From Phorcus lineatus (lineage: Eukaryota > Mollusca > Gastropoda > Trochida > Trochidae): 64,000 nucleotides of DNA. The notes beneath the pieces were generated by a model. That model searched no databases, had not been told where the DNA came from, and worked only from the letters and a program-made list of their open reading frames with translations. Each line of letters opens with the position of its first letter. Positions within the stretch are counted from its first letter, which is position 1. The stretch is from the NCBI GenBank assembly GCA_921293015.1, contig OV121087.1, forward strand, positions 11,172,501 through 11,236,500, written 5' to 3'. This document shows, piece after piece, positions 33,827 through 44,945 of the stretch. A program made the translations under genes and the position numbers.

Positions 33827-35881
33827 TTAATAAAGAGCGATACCATTGTTGCCACGGTTACCACCGTTGACGCCAGCATTTCCGCCACGGAAGTTCTTTC
33901 CTCCATTGTTGAAGTTTCCTTGACTGACTCCATTGAAGCCGTTGTTATTGAAGTTGTTAGTTCCGCTGAAGCCAGTTCCTCCGACTCTGTTGAAGTTACC
34001 GCCGTTGTTGGCGCCGTGGAAACCAGATCCGCTGACGGAATTGAAATTGTTGAAGTTACCGCCGGTCTGTCTGCCGCCATGGATGCTGTTACCATTGGAT
34101 ACACCGTTGATTCTGTTGATTCCAGACCCTCCTGCGCCGTGGAAGTTGTTACCACCGGAAACGCCGTTGAAGTTATTGATTCCAGATCCTCCTGTGCCGT
34201 GGAAGTTGTTACCACCGGAAACGCCGTTGAAGTTATTGATTCCAGATCCTCCTGTGCCGTGGAAGTTGTTACCATTGGATACGCCGTTAAAGCCGTTGAT
34301 TCCAGTTCCACTTGTACCATGGATGTTGTTGGCGTTGTTGAATCCATTGTTGTTAAAGTTGTTTACTCTTCCGCTGTTTCCCCCGATGAAACCGGAACCG
34401 CTGACTCCGTTGACGTTATTGAAGTTACCGCTGACTACACCACCGTTCCTTCCAACACCATGGACGTTGTTGAAGTTACCTCCGACATTACCGCTGATGA
34501 CTCCACTCCTTCCGGCACCATTGAAGTTACCCCCGATGACTCCTCCGTTCCTTCCGACACCATGGGCGTTGTTGAAATTACCGCTGAGGCCTCTGTTTAC
34601 TACGCCACCATTGACGTTGTTGAAGCTACTCCCACCGATAACACCCCCGTTCCTTCCAACACCATGGACGTTGTTGAAACCATTGGAATTCACTCCGCCG
34701 TTGAAGTTGTTTCCGCCTTTGAAGCCCGATCCAGAACCACTGTTAAAGTTGTTGAAGTTTCCTCCATTGTTTCCATGAAAATCATTTACGCCATTGTTAA
34801 AATTATTTCCTTGGAAACCAACGTTGCGGTTGTTAAAGTTACCGCTGACAACGTTGTTTCTGCCATTGAAACCGTTGGTTCTGCCATGGATGCCGTTTGC
34901 ATTGTTGAAGCTGCCTCCACCATTGATAGATGACCCGACGCCCCCGATGCGTCTTTTCCCGCTTCCGCCTCCGATGGAAAGACCGCTACCGCTTATTCTT
35001 CTTCCACCATTGTTACCTCCCTGACTGAAACCATTGTCATATCCACAGTGAGCGACTGCCACGAGACAGACAGCTACGGCAAGACCCAGAACAACCTGTA
35101 AAAAGTATTTCAGTAATGTATAAGAAACAGTAACTTGTTAGTTTCAAGTCTGTTCTTAAAATATGATATATTATTAGTAGAAAGAACAGTTTATTAACTA
35201 CTTTTTAATGTACTTTTTAATTGACATTTGCCTCTATTTGAAAACGTGAGCTTCACTTTGTGTATTACTTCACTGTGTTCCACAAGCTCGGTCTCCCAGA
35301 GTTGAATATCCTTTCATCCTTCTCTTTGAGTTAGCAAGCGAACTGTTAAGTGAATTGGTTTTTGCTTTCTATAACATCTCCTGGCCGATACTTTTAAAAC
35401 CAATCAAGTGGCTTGCTTGAATTGTAACTTAAATTCAGTACCTGGTTATGAGCTGAAAGGGACGATTCAAACCCTATACTTAAAATAATCCCTTGCCTTT
35501 CCATAGGTTATAAGTATCATAACAAGGTTTAAGGGCAGTCAATTTCAATATATATACATGAAATTATACATATATATATATATTTCTTGATATAATGTCC
35601 CACGGGTAATAAGGTCTAGGGTATCGTCACATAATCCCTGGCTAACAGAGGCTGTGTGCCTCTTCAACAACCAAACAAATTGAAAGTTAAGTCAACGGAT
35701 ACAGTTTTGTTTCCCTAGGAATCAAAATCAAAACTCTAAACATACGTTTTTAAATTTGCTAAAATTTTATAAGTATATAACTTGTGAAAAAAGCACCATC
35801 ATAATTAAGTAATTATGGGCTTTTTAAGACAAAAGAGTCTTAAAAAGTCACTTGAAATATAAATTGTATGATTACCTGCAT
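33827..35881 (-). CDS. Gene 8: secreted Asn/Gly-rich repeat protein, 424 aa (minus strand)
   Basis: On the minus strand exon 1 is ATG CAG (35881-35876) with donor GTAATC, the intron is 35875-35096 ending TTACAG, and exon 2 is 35095-33827. The signal peptide MQVVLGLAVAVCLVAVAHC is followed by GYDNGFSQGGNNGG and two basic clusters (GGRRISG, GKRRIGG). The long body contains no Tyr-Gly repeats but FNN, FHGNNGG and VHGVGRNGGV(I/V)GGNFN units, then a 20-residue module running through GSGINNFNGVSGGNNFHGTG. Two of these are encoded by exact 60-bp tandem copies (34141-34200 equals 34201-34260). Asn plus Gly dominate, with Phe, Val, Ser and His. Poly(A) signal (TTTATT on plus) at 33785-33790. It resembles Asn/Gly-rich extracellular matrix proteins in composition; no specific homologue is claimed. 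All-frame openness of the opposite strand is a repeat artefact. Confidence 0.92.
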
Positions 35882-35958
35882 GTTGACAGAGAAAAGGTCG
35901 AAGAATTGTCGGTCGAAGTAGTCGAGTTGGGAGGTGTGGAGAGAGTGGTGTGGCAGGG

Positions 35959-35965
35959 TTATATA
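35959..35965 (-). promoter_or_regulatory. TATA box of gene 8
   Basis: TATATAA on the minus strand, 84 bp upstream of the gene 8 ATG. Confidence 0.8.
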
Positions 35966-35969
35966 CTGA

Positions 35970-37560
35970 GACCATACCTCTCCACGTCACTGCATATTCA
36001 TTAGGCCCTGTTTTACATCTATAGCGACAACATTCAATGGCAATAAATTTATCATACTTGATGAAATTGATGCTAATTTTCAAGTCATTGTTGAACTATA
36101 TTATTAGAATTATCGTCGGAATAATTTAATCAGTGCAGTTTGTTGACATTTTCATTCACTAAGTGATAATAAGGATGTTCGCTTATCATTTCAACAATGT
36201 GTTAATGCCTTTAAGTATCTCTTAACGTTGTCGTGTAACATTAAGGAGATTGTTTTACTGTTGAATTAAATTCGCTAACACCTTTTAATGCTGGTTCCGA
36301 TTTTTAAAACATCGCCGCTTATGTTGTCAATCTCGAGTAGATAAACGTCAGAAAGTCTCTTGATGTAGTGACAGAATAACGCTGCTGGGGATAACAAACT
36401 AATAACTTCTATTCAGTGTAACAGTCGGTGTTCTCAAACAGTTGACAACATAAGCCCTATCTCCTATTTTAATTCTGCAATCAAATTGTATTTAATATAA
36501 ACCGGTATAATGTTTCGTCAATGAGGTATGGTTTCAGTGTTTGTTTGTTGTTGTGTTTACCAATTGGATTACACTTAAAACAGCAGATGGTAAAAATGTT
36601 TCTACTGAATTTGGATAAGATTTTAGGAGCAGAGTATTATAGTATGCAACATATATTATCCTTGGCATCACCTCTCGAAGCCTAAATTACTCATTTTGAT
36701 AAATTTAATAATTTTCTTCCAATTTATAACGGTAAGTTATCGATGCCAATTGATCAGGTGAAATCTACTTTTTCACGAAACCATTTCGAAATATATAGTT
36801 GCTGGAAACGAATATTTTTCAGATTCGTGACATAAGATTCCATCTCTCGATTCTTCTTCTTGTGAAAAAAAATAACATTAATACAGCAAATTAGAACCAC
36901 TCTTGTTGTTCTTTATCCTTTATATCATGTCATTGCTGAAAATTCTTAATATTCATTTGTATATTGTAAACTTCTTGTTGACAGCCTAGGTACTTTGACA
37001 GTATAAACTAATATTGCATATATGTTTTTAATTACATGGATAAAAACATACAAATTAAACTCTAGCGAGTCAATATTATATCTCTTACATATAAGTGCCT
37101 CTAAGTCTGTGTTCAGATTTCTCATATTACTTAAGCCTTTTACTGATCAAAAGAAGTTCATCACTCAGCAGAAACTGCACTGGTAAGTGGACGTTTCCTT
37201 TTAAAGAAAGGACAACCATTGATATAGTTTAAGTGTTTTGAACGAATCGAAGAAGTCTTTTCGTCTTTGGTTGATACTTTTTTAATTGATTTGTCGAGAT
37301 TTTTCTGTTTATAACATTTATAATATTTGGTCGACACTGTTACTGATCATTCATTGAGCTTAGGTATACACTATATTTCATGTGTTTTCACATTTTATCT
37401 TTCAAAAGATAGCAACTGTCACTATTAGAGAGTTTGTTGTAGACATTTTGTCTTGGTTTCATTTATTGTGACAAACATGTGGTAAATATTGAGCGAAACA
37501 CTGACATGAAGTAGCTTCTTACTTAAAATTTATAAATTTAAAATTTCCTGCTTCTTTGTG
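35970..37560. other. AT-rich intergenic DNA
   Basis: Nothing recognised upstream of gene 8 as far as the cysteine-rich frame at 37582. Confidence 0.45.
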
Positions 37561-37581
37561 GTAAAAAATGTAATTTTTTCA

Positions 37582-37884
37582 CTAATCAGTAACTGGTAAA
37601 TACAATATTTGCATTGTCATCAACTTCCTCAGGCGGAAGAGGCAGGATGCGACTACATCATCACCTGCGTCAACAGTCTGACACACGTCGTTCTCCGCCC
37701 CACTGGTATCTCGGCAGGTAGCTATACAGGTAGATAGACACCTGGATATCACTGCACTTGTTGCCTTTGGTCGCCTCTGACCCCTCGCTGGGACACAGAC
37801 GCTACAGCTGTTATTGATATTGGCCAGTAACATGGACATTGTAAATGTCGTAATGACCGCTGACAAAGTACATTTAAATGACAT
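37582..37884 (-). CDS. Candidate small cysteine-rich protein, 100 aa (uncertain)
   Basis: A minus-strand frame from ATG 37884 (MSFKCTLSAVITTFTMSMLL) to TAG 37582. The N-terminus is hydrophobic and could be a signal peptide. The rest has seven Cys spaced C-x2-C-x18-C-x3-C-x3-C-x10-C-x12-C and a basic PARGQRRPK patch. The block is clearly GC-richer than the surrounding DNA, as real exons are here, and TTTATT on the plus strand at 37462-37467 could be its poly(A) signal. Against it: no TATA box, no two-codon first exon, no recognised family. It could instead be an exon of an unfinished model or a plus-strand exon (an acceptor-like TTCCTCAG precedes 37632). Confidence 0.35.
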   Translation of the reverse strand: MSFKCTLSAVITTFTMSMLLANINNSCSVCVPARGQRRPKATSAVISRCLSTCIATCRDTSGAENDVCQTVDAGDDVVASCLFRLRKLMTMQILYLPVTD

Positions 37885-37920
37885 GGAATTGTCGTTAGTA
37901 AAGGATTCGGTAAGTTTCAA

Positions 37921-40010
37921 AGGGAAGGGGTTTCACCTCATGCGGTTTGTGTAACTTATTAATAAATATGTAAAGGGGGGTTCGAACCTACAAGATACAA
38001 TACAAATCCCATTGATTCGCTACTGGTCGAGCGATGATAGCGTGTGAAGTATGGAATTTTTTAAGACATTTGTATTATGAGAGCATACGTCATTGTTTTT
38101 CATTGATAAACGAGGGAACGTTAGTTCTTTTTGAAAACTTTCACCACATGCAAAATATTCCAAATACCTCGATTCATCATTGTGATCGATGTGGATCTTA
38201 ATTCTAAATAAAATCATTATTGCTTTTTCTCCTATCAACGCCGATATCTGATAATTCATAACACACATTAAAGCATTCCTATTTGATGAAGATACATGTG
38301 TCAAAATGAGTATTTTCAAATTTGAATTTTAGATAAAATGGCACACATATTAGCTAACTACATATGTTAAGAAATATATTATGTTTATATTTCATCTTTA
38401 ACTGTGTTCCCGTTATATTTATCATTAACATTGCTACTACAAATCATACACAAACACGGCACATAACGAACCAAATGTACCCATTATAATGGTCATAAGT
38501 GTGTATTTAAACAAGCAATTTATGACGCCTTCATCTTGCAAACAGTTGACGTGGGGAATCACGCCCCTGTTGTTTTATGGTGTGATCTTCACTGCATCTT
38601 GCTGTCTAGTACAATGCATATGGTGTGCCTATCAAAACAAGTATTGTGAAACGGTTGTAACTGTTTGTCTTGAAAAACATTGATACATTTATGGCTTTGT
38701 AAATGAAATTAAATCCCTGAGAATAGCACTACGTGTGGTCTTGAAAAGTGACATATTGTATTCAACCTTTATTTCGACATTTTAATGGATATTTTTCACT
38801 TTTCATAATATTCAAATTTAATAGCATATCTACTTAAATGTCACATATGTTGTTGACTCTGTGTATTTTAGAATTGATTTTGCGCAGCTGTTTAAAGGTC
38901 TGTTCTTACACGCAGATGCAAAAGATACGTCACCTAATTTTCTTAAAAGCCAAAAACATTATACTGCTGCCAGACCTTAAAATTTTTACAAATGTTTACT
39001 TGTAAGATACTGCAAGTGTAAATTGCACTTTTAATAAAACGAAAACTTGGAAAACATCCTTAAAATTGAAAACGACTAAACAACAGACACGAGCGCTTTA
39101 ACTTACTTAGATCATAGTCATAATATTTTTCTTTAACGTTAAAAATAATATACATTTAACGCAAGGTTGATATTGCTTTTGTGCAACTACTTATGAACTA
39201 TATACCGACAATCTAGTTAAAACTAGATGTAATGATAAAGGACTTCGGGCGTATTATATAACAGCTAGTTTTAACTAGATTGATATACCGATCGTGTCGC
39301 ACACGAAATTGACATAAAAAAACCCTTTGCCGTTTAAAACGGTTCGCAAATAACACATCAATTTAAATATAAAAAGGCCGTGATTGAAATGATGACAATA
39401 AATAACTGAATCAGAGACATCATATTAAAAAACAGATTTAACAAAGTTTTTATTTTCGTTTACAGGTAGCAACGTCCGGTCAACTCATACACGTTTCATA
39501 AGAAAGAAGCCATGGTCTAAGTGAATATAAATGAATACAAGATGTCAGCAAAGCCATTAGAACTCAACACTGCCCGTTCAAACACATTGTGATATTACAA
39601 TCAACTTAGTTTTCTAGTTTCAAACAATAGGTTATGGCGAAAAGGAATTTGTTTGTTTGATAACCATTGTAAATTGTCCCCTAAAGTGTTTAGGGATCAT
39701 ACGGATCAGCAATAGACAATTATGTCTCCAAACTCTTACTACTGCAGCATTGTCAAACTTAACACAGATCATCATCCATCTCACGAAGAGTCAACAGAAG
39801 CATATATGAACAGAACAGAAGGACCGATAAATTTTGAAAAATATATACGCCTGGCAGAAATTTATAACATCTAACAATCATATATAAAACATATATAATT
39901 TACAGTGTAAATTACAAAGGCTCCGAAATCCCACTTTCAAAGTACACCCCGCACCATAGCAGACGACGATAAAAATTCAATATTGATGATACCCTTCCAA
40001 ACAAGACAAT
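37921..40010. other. AT-rich intergenic DNA with one short inverted repeat
   Basis: Only the 17-bp inverted repeat at 39210-39281 stands out. Confidence 0.4.
39210..39281. repeat. Perfect 17-bp inverted repeat (hairpin)
   Basis: AATCTAGTTAAAACTAG at 39210-39226 and its exact reverse complement at 39265-39281 are separated by 38 bp. Flanking ATACCG/ATATACCG extends the symmetry in part as a direct repeat. Possibly a small foldback element. Confidence 0.7.
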
Positions 40011-40014
40011 CTCA

Positions 40015-40134
40015 TTAATATCGGCTGAAATCCATCAGTCGTACCTCGTTGCGGCTCTTACCAGGCTTCTGCTCCTTAGCGGTCGTGTAGTTACAACGAG
40101 TGGTTTCTTCGATGAAAACCACCTTTTTTATTTT
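40015..40134 (-). other. Short coding-like patch, possible terminal exon or gene relic
   Basis: The minus-strand frame has no Met start but an unusually protein-like composition: KVVFIEETTRCNYTTAKEQK followed by PGKSRNEVRLMDFSRY and TAA at 40017-40015. The stretch is an island of balanced GC in AT-rich DNA. A TGA precedes it, and the upstream sequence lacks a pyrimidine tract, so a splice acceptor is doubtful. It may be the end of a decayed gene or retrocopy. No family recognised. Confidence 0.25.
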
Positions 40135-40869
40135 TCAACCTTGATTGATATTCTATATTTGCCACTTTTAATGAATCAGAAAGAATATTGTTGGTATGAC
40201 AAACTGATAGCATTCGTCTGATGCTGCTGCATTCCTATTTTAAATCATCATTTCAGTTATATTGATTTGGTCACCCTTTATTCATAACGCAGTACAGACT
40301 TTTGATCAAGTAACGAAGGGTTCTCATTTATACTACAGATACACGAGACAGATTTATTTTATGCTCGGGAAACATATGCTGGCTTTACCCGAAAGAGAAA
40401 GGTTTGAGATTTCTTATTTCTGCATTAATATTACTTGAAGTCATTTAGGTGAAAAAGTTGAACACGACCTTACGTGACATTTGCACTAGGTTAAAATGAT
40501 AATGAAAAACATTCCTCAGTTCAATCTCATTAAAACCGGTAGGAAACAATCGCCCGTACTTCGCCCGTGCATGTGCAAGTGATGTTTTGACCCAAGCTAT
40601 ACTCTTAAAAGTAATAATTCAATTCTGCCAATTCGAATTCGCTGAAACCTAACAACGTACATGTAGGATATCTTCTCAATATTTATATTTATCCATAACC
40701 TCCTCAAGTCCAAGACAAGTCTTAGCCCACTGGTTCGCGCATTTAGACAGTGACGATTTCTCTCGGTTAAAACGTAGTGTATCGTAATGATTGAATCTAG
40801 TTCTGTTGAATTACTTTTTATGGTACATGGACACTATAGCAATATATGAGACAAATGTCGTATACAACA

Positions 40870-40871
<2 letters not shown>

Positions 40872-40947
<76 letters not shown>
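40872..40947. repeat. (AT)38 microsatellite
   Basis: An uninterrupted AT dinucleotide run of 76 bp. Confidence 0.97.
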
Positions 40948-40949
<2 letters not shown>

Positions 40950-41289
40950 GCAATCAATTGTGAAAAGTTATAGATTTTGTGATCCTGTTGAGCTCCTTCC
41001 AAATTCCCTGATCTCATACGGGGAAAATGCGTCGTATGGCTGTAGGCTTAATATTCATGGCTATGTTCACATGTTATTTTTTCAGCCAATAAATGTTTAT
41101 CTGCATTTAGCTTGAATAGACTATCAAGGACTCTTGGACAAGGAAATTTACTCTGGGTTATGCCGCTGTTGCTGGATGCGAGTCGTCTCATTGGCTTTTT
41201 GAATGGTTAGCGATACGAGGCTTTTGGCCAGAAGGATTGGAGTATTATAAGGAGCTCAGCGGAATAGAATACGTCGATGTAGCAGGATG

Positions 41290-42110
41290 AATAAAAACCT
41301 ACTTTAATCTTCTTCTAAGTTAAAAGGCCTAGAAACCTGAAACATTGCATACAGAATAAATAGAAGATGGGAATCATATTGATTGATTCGGAGATCCTGT
41401 GCTCCCCAAACAAAGGCCCTAATTTCTATCATCTTCTCCAAGAGCAAAACGCCTTAAATGTTTATCCATAATAAGGGTCAGAGGTTTACCACGACTTGAA
41501 ACTTAGATTGATTAAAGTTTCAGGGAATTAAAGAGCCTAGAAATCTCAAACCCTGCGTACAGAAACCTTACCTGATGGGAATTTTGAATCATAAATCTTG
41601 TGACCATAGGGAGACAAAGGGCAAGTCCCAAAAAAATCTATTTTTCTCATCTTCCAAAGAAGCAAAAGGAAGTTTGAACGTTGTGTTCAGATGCATAAGC
41701 TAATGGTGATTATAAGTTGAAGATTTTGTGAAGCTGTGATTCGTAATGAGGGCTATATAGCCCACGCATTAAAAAGCTAATTTTATCTTCTTCTCCAGAG
41801 GGACAAGAATTCTTAAACTCATTTACAGACTCCTTAGCTGATCGGAAAGATAATTAAAAGAATTGGTGATCAATTGACCCCTAATAACCACGCCCTGAAA
41901 ACCTATTTTCATAATTCTTTCCAGAAGCAAAAGGCCCAGAAAGCTGAAACCCTAAGCAGACTCTTTAGCTGATTGGGAATATATGATACATATTTGGCTT
42001 AGCTTTCACCCCTAAAGAGGGCCACCTAACCCGCGCCATAATAGCCTATTTTCATCATCGTTTCCAGAATTATAAGACCGGGAAATCTGGAATCTGTTGT
42101 TTCGTAGACA
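41290..42110 (+). repeat. Degenerate satellite-like tandem repeat, part 1
   Basis: At least six degenerate units share ordered blocks. These are a CCTATTTTCATCATCTTCTC-like segment, then AGAAGCAAAAGGCC, then AGAAACCTGAAACCC, then ACAGACTCCTTAGCTGATGG, then a GGTGATC..GTGACC segment. Unit starts are near 41300, 41420, 41633, 41775, 41900 and 42040, so length is irregular (about 120-210 bp). Unit order is preserved, indicating an old tandem array. Confidence 0.65.
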
Positions 42111-42765
42111 TTCTGTTACAGATGAATAGAGAGCAGGTTCTATGGATTCACAACTTCTTTATTGCAGTATTGCGACGTTTCTGTGTCGATACTTATACAC
42201 AGTTGTAAAGCAATTGACATTGGATATCGGATTTTGAGACTGAACATGTTCAAAAATGAGAATAGGTTTGTAAAATTGATGAGTAGGTTGAAGTACAGCG
42301 AGGTTATTAAGTTTATGAAGTGTATAAGGTCGATGTGCATGGTAAATGGTTGTTGTCACAGTACACAATGCATGAGAGGAAGCCAGATGGACAGAGTGAG
42401 TTACTGGTTATTGGTTTTAATTGGATTGGGATAAGTTGATGGTAGGTAATAGCCTTGATCTCGATTCATAGAAGGATTAAAGCGATAAAATTTGATTGAT
42501 TCCAAAAACTTTATAATTTTGTAGTCGTAATGGTTAGGTTCCAGGACTTCGATGTCTTAAAAGGATCGTGCAGTATGGTGTTTTCCTTAATTCTGAGCGG
42601 CAGGGGGCGGAAGATTTCACCTATGTAGAAGTCTCCACATTCGCAGGGAATGCGGTAGACTGAGCCAGCAGGATCTTCTTGAGTGGTTGCTGGATCATGG
42701 AGGCTTGCCTTTGGCTCGATTATGGTTTTGCAGTGATCCTTGTCAGATGCTGTTTATAGTTTATT
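42111..42765 (-). mobile_element. GIY-YIG retroelement 3' fragment (Penelope-like), defective
   Basis: On the minus strand (about 42755 to 42500) an open stretch reads DHCKTIIEPKASLHDPATTQ, then EDPAGSVYRIPCECGDFYIGE, then LRIKE and SKSWNLTITTTK. VYRIPCxC...YIGE...R is the signature of the GIY-YIG endonuclease domain at the end of Penelope-like retroelement polyproteins, and xxSWNxTI resembles its extreme end. The region normally between RIKE and the SW motif is missing, so the domain is internally deleted. Only the 3' end is present. It lies inside the satellite-like array. Confidence 0.6.
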
Positions 42766-42769
42766 GATT

Positions 42770-42960
42770 TGGTGTCCCCTCATAAGGGCGACAGGGCAAG
42801 GCCCTAAGCACTTATTTTCATTTTCCTTTATAGAAGTAAAAGGCATATAGGTAGTAAGTTGACACCCCGTGTACTCCTTAGCTAATGTAATTATTAGTTA
42901 TATATATATTGGTGATCCTGTGACCATTTCTTAGTTGTTGAGGTGATGTTGGGTTTCGAG
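42770..42960 (+). repeat. Degenerate satellite-like tandem repeat, part 2
   Basis: This continues the blocks of 41290-42110 after the retroelement fragment: TTATTTTCATTTTCC, AGAAGTAAAAGGC, GTACTCCTTAGCTAATG and GGTGATCCTGTGACC. Confidence 0.6.
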
Positions 42961-43159
42961 AGTATTTAACTTACATAATTTCTGCTCGTATTATTTATCA
43001 GGGAGAAGGCCGGCAACATCATTGTTGCTATGCATTGCGATGAAAGCTGCGAACATTGCCTGGAACTAATTAACCATGGGTCGAACTGCACTGAAATTCA
43101 GAGCAGCATAGCACCTGCACTTGCTGCGTGCAGTACAAACCGCTTCTGCAGACAAAGTT

Positions 43160-43230
43160 GCTTGGTACCTAGCGGCATTCAAACGAGGGTCTCTAACGCG
43201 CTAACAACTGCTCTATCCAACCCCCGTTAC
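43160..43230 (-). mobile_element. tRNA-derived SINE-like fragment (minus strand)
   Basis: The reverse strand reads GATAGAGCAGTTGTTAGCGC (A-box/D-arm-like) and then CCTCGTTTGAATGCC (B-box/T-arm-like). This is typical of a SINE head; no complete tRNA fold is evident. Confidence 0.45.
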
Positions 43231-43549
43231 TATTTGTATAATAACCGTTAGATAGCCTGATGAGTTACAGAGCCAATGGCTCTATTTTAATTTCAACTTC
43301 TAAATGATATAAACTTAGATATTTTGCAATTTAAGTTCAAAATTTATTGAAATGTTTGACATAATGGGTGATTTCACATTGAAAGCACTGACTGGTTCAG
43401 TTTGTATATCCTTTGGAGTAGGATGGATAATGCTTCAAATTTACTATCATTAATGGGTAAGAGTATCTATGATGTCTCTTATACAGAATTTTACTTTAAA
43501 GAATACATAGCGGAAGACTGATTTATAAGCCTTTCATTCCTTTTCATAG

Positions 43550-44540
43550 CCAACCTAAGACTGTCAACAAGTTTATACCCTGTTTCGGAAGTTGAATAAT
43601 GACTGCTAACAAGTTAAAGTCCTGGCCCTGTTAGGAAAGTTTGATAAGGTCTGCTCACACGTAAATATTCTGTGGGAAAGTTAAATCATGACTGGTCACA
43701 AATTGGTACCCTATTGGGATAGTTAAATCATGACTGGTCACAAATTGGTACCCTATTTGGATAGTTAAATCATGACTGGTCACAAATTGGTACCCTATTG
43801 GGATAGTTGAATCATGACTGGTCACAAATTGGTACCCTATTGGGATAGTTGAATCATGACTGGTCACAAATTGGTACCCTATTGGGATAGTTGAATCATG
43901 ACTGGTAACAAGTTAATACCCTGTTGGTGAAGTTGAAACATGACTGGTACAAAGTTAATACCCTGTTGAGTAATTTGAAACCATGACTGGTAACAAGTTA
44001 ATACCATGTTTGGTAATTTGAATCATGACTGGTAACAAGTTAATACCCTGTTTGGGAAGTCGAAACATAACTTTTTACAAGTCAATATTCTGTTGGGAAA
44101 ATTTAAAGATGTCTGCTAACAAGTTGATACCCTGCTGGGAAAGTTGAATCATGACTGGTACTAAGTTAATACCGTATTGAGTAATTTGAAACCATGACTG
44201 GTAACAAGTTAATACCATGTTTGGTAATTTGAATAATGACTGGTGACAAGTACTAGTTAAAACCCTGTTTGGGAAGTCGAAAAATTACTATCTACAAGTC
44301 AATATTCTGTTGGGAATATAAAAGATGTCTGCTAACAAGTTAATACCCTGCTGGGAAAGTTGAATCATGACTTTTACAAAGTTAATACCTTATTTGGAAA
44401 TTTGAATCATAACTGGTAACAAGTTGGTTACCCTGTTGGGGAAGTTTAATCATGTCTGCTAACAAGTCAATATTCTGTTTGGATAGTTGAATCATGTCTG
44501 TTAACATCTTAATATCCGATTGCGGAAGTTAAATCATGAC
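43550..44540. repeat. Minisatellite with about 42-bp unit
   Basis: Unit: GAATCATGACTGGTCACAAA then TTGGTACCCTATTGGGATAGTT. Roughly 20 units run across almost 1 kb. The most homogeneous units are at about 43680-43900 and flanking ones drift (TGACTGCTAACAAGTTAATACCCTG). Because 42 is divisible by three, a minus-strand frame stays open with a 14-residue repeat; nothing supports its expression. Confidence 0.9.
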
Positions 44541-44822
44541 ATGGATAGAGCACTAGAATTCCAAAAGATATTTATGAACGTTCATACGTTAATCATAAAA
44601 AATATTATTTCCTACAAAGGCAATCATATCGGGGTTCATATTTTTCATACGATGCCCTAGGGCAACATATCACTTTTTCATTGTGACGTCACGCAAAAAA
44701 CAATGCTATGACGTCGTGTTCCAAATGCACCTATGCCTATGCTTGGATGTTGATTTTGATTAGTTTCTTTGATTTCTCGACTTAATAATAATAATAATCA
44801 GAATATCATATTCGTGTCCATG

Positions 44823-44945
44823 ATATGAGTGTCCAATACATACCATGTTTACGACACTCTTGCCTTAATATCAGTATATCCCTCGCTCTCGCTCGCTAAA
44901 TACTAATATTAAGCACTAAACATAGTATGTATTGGACACTCATAT
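44823..44945. repeat. Foldback element with near-perfect 29-bp outer arms
   Basis: The left arm ATATGAGTGTCCAATACATA..CATGTTTA matches the reverse complement of the right arm TAAACATAGTATGTATTGGA..ATAT at 28 of 29 positions. A second, inner inverted pair (CCTTAATATCAGTAT / ATACTAATATTAAG) extends it, leaving a CTCGCTCTCGCTCGC loop. Whole element about 123 bp. Confidence 0.8.

Noticed and set aside
33920-34933. Plus-strand open frames of 337 and 281 codons opposite gene 8
   Set aside because: They are by-products of the Asn/Gly repeat DNA (all phases stay open), lack signal peptide, splice and poly(A) context, and the minus-strand gene fits all family features.
43030-43251. 73-codon plus frame with several Cys (CDESCEHCLEL...)
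   Set aside because: Its second half is the reverse of a tRNA-like SINE; the Cys pattern matches no family I recognise and no gene signals surround it.
43655-43867. Minus-strand frame with a 14-residue SHDxTIPIGYQFVT repeat
   Set aside because: Open only because the minisatellite unit is 42 bp; no start exon, signal peptide or flanking coding signal.
43550-44540. CRISPR-like repeat/spacer array
   Set aside because: Units are contiguous and degenerate without unique spacers, and the genome is eukaryotic.
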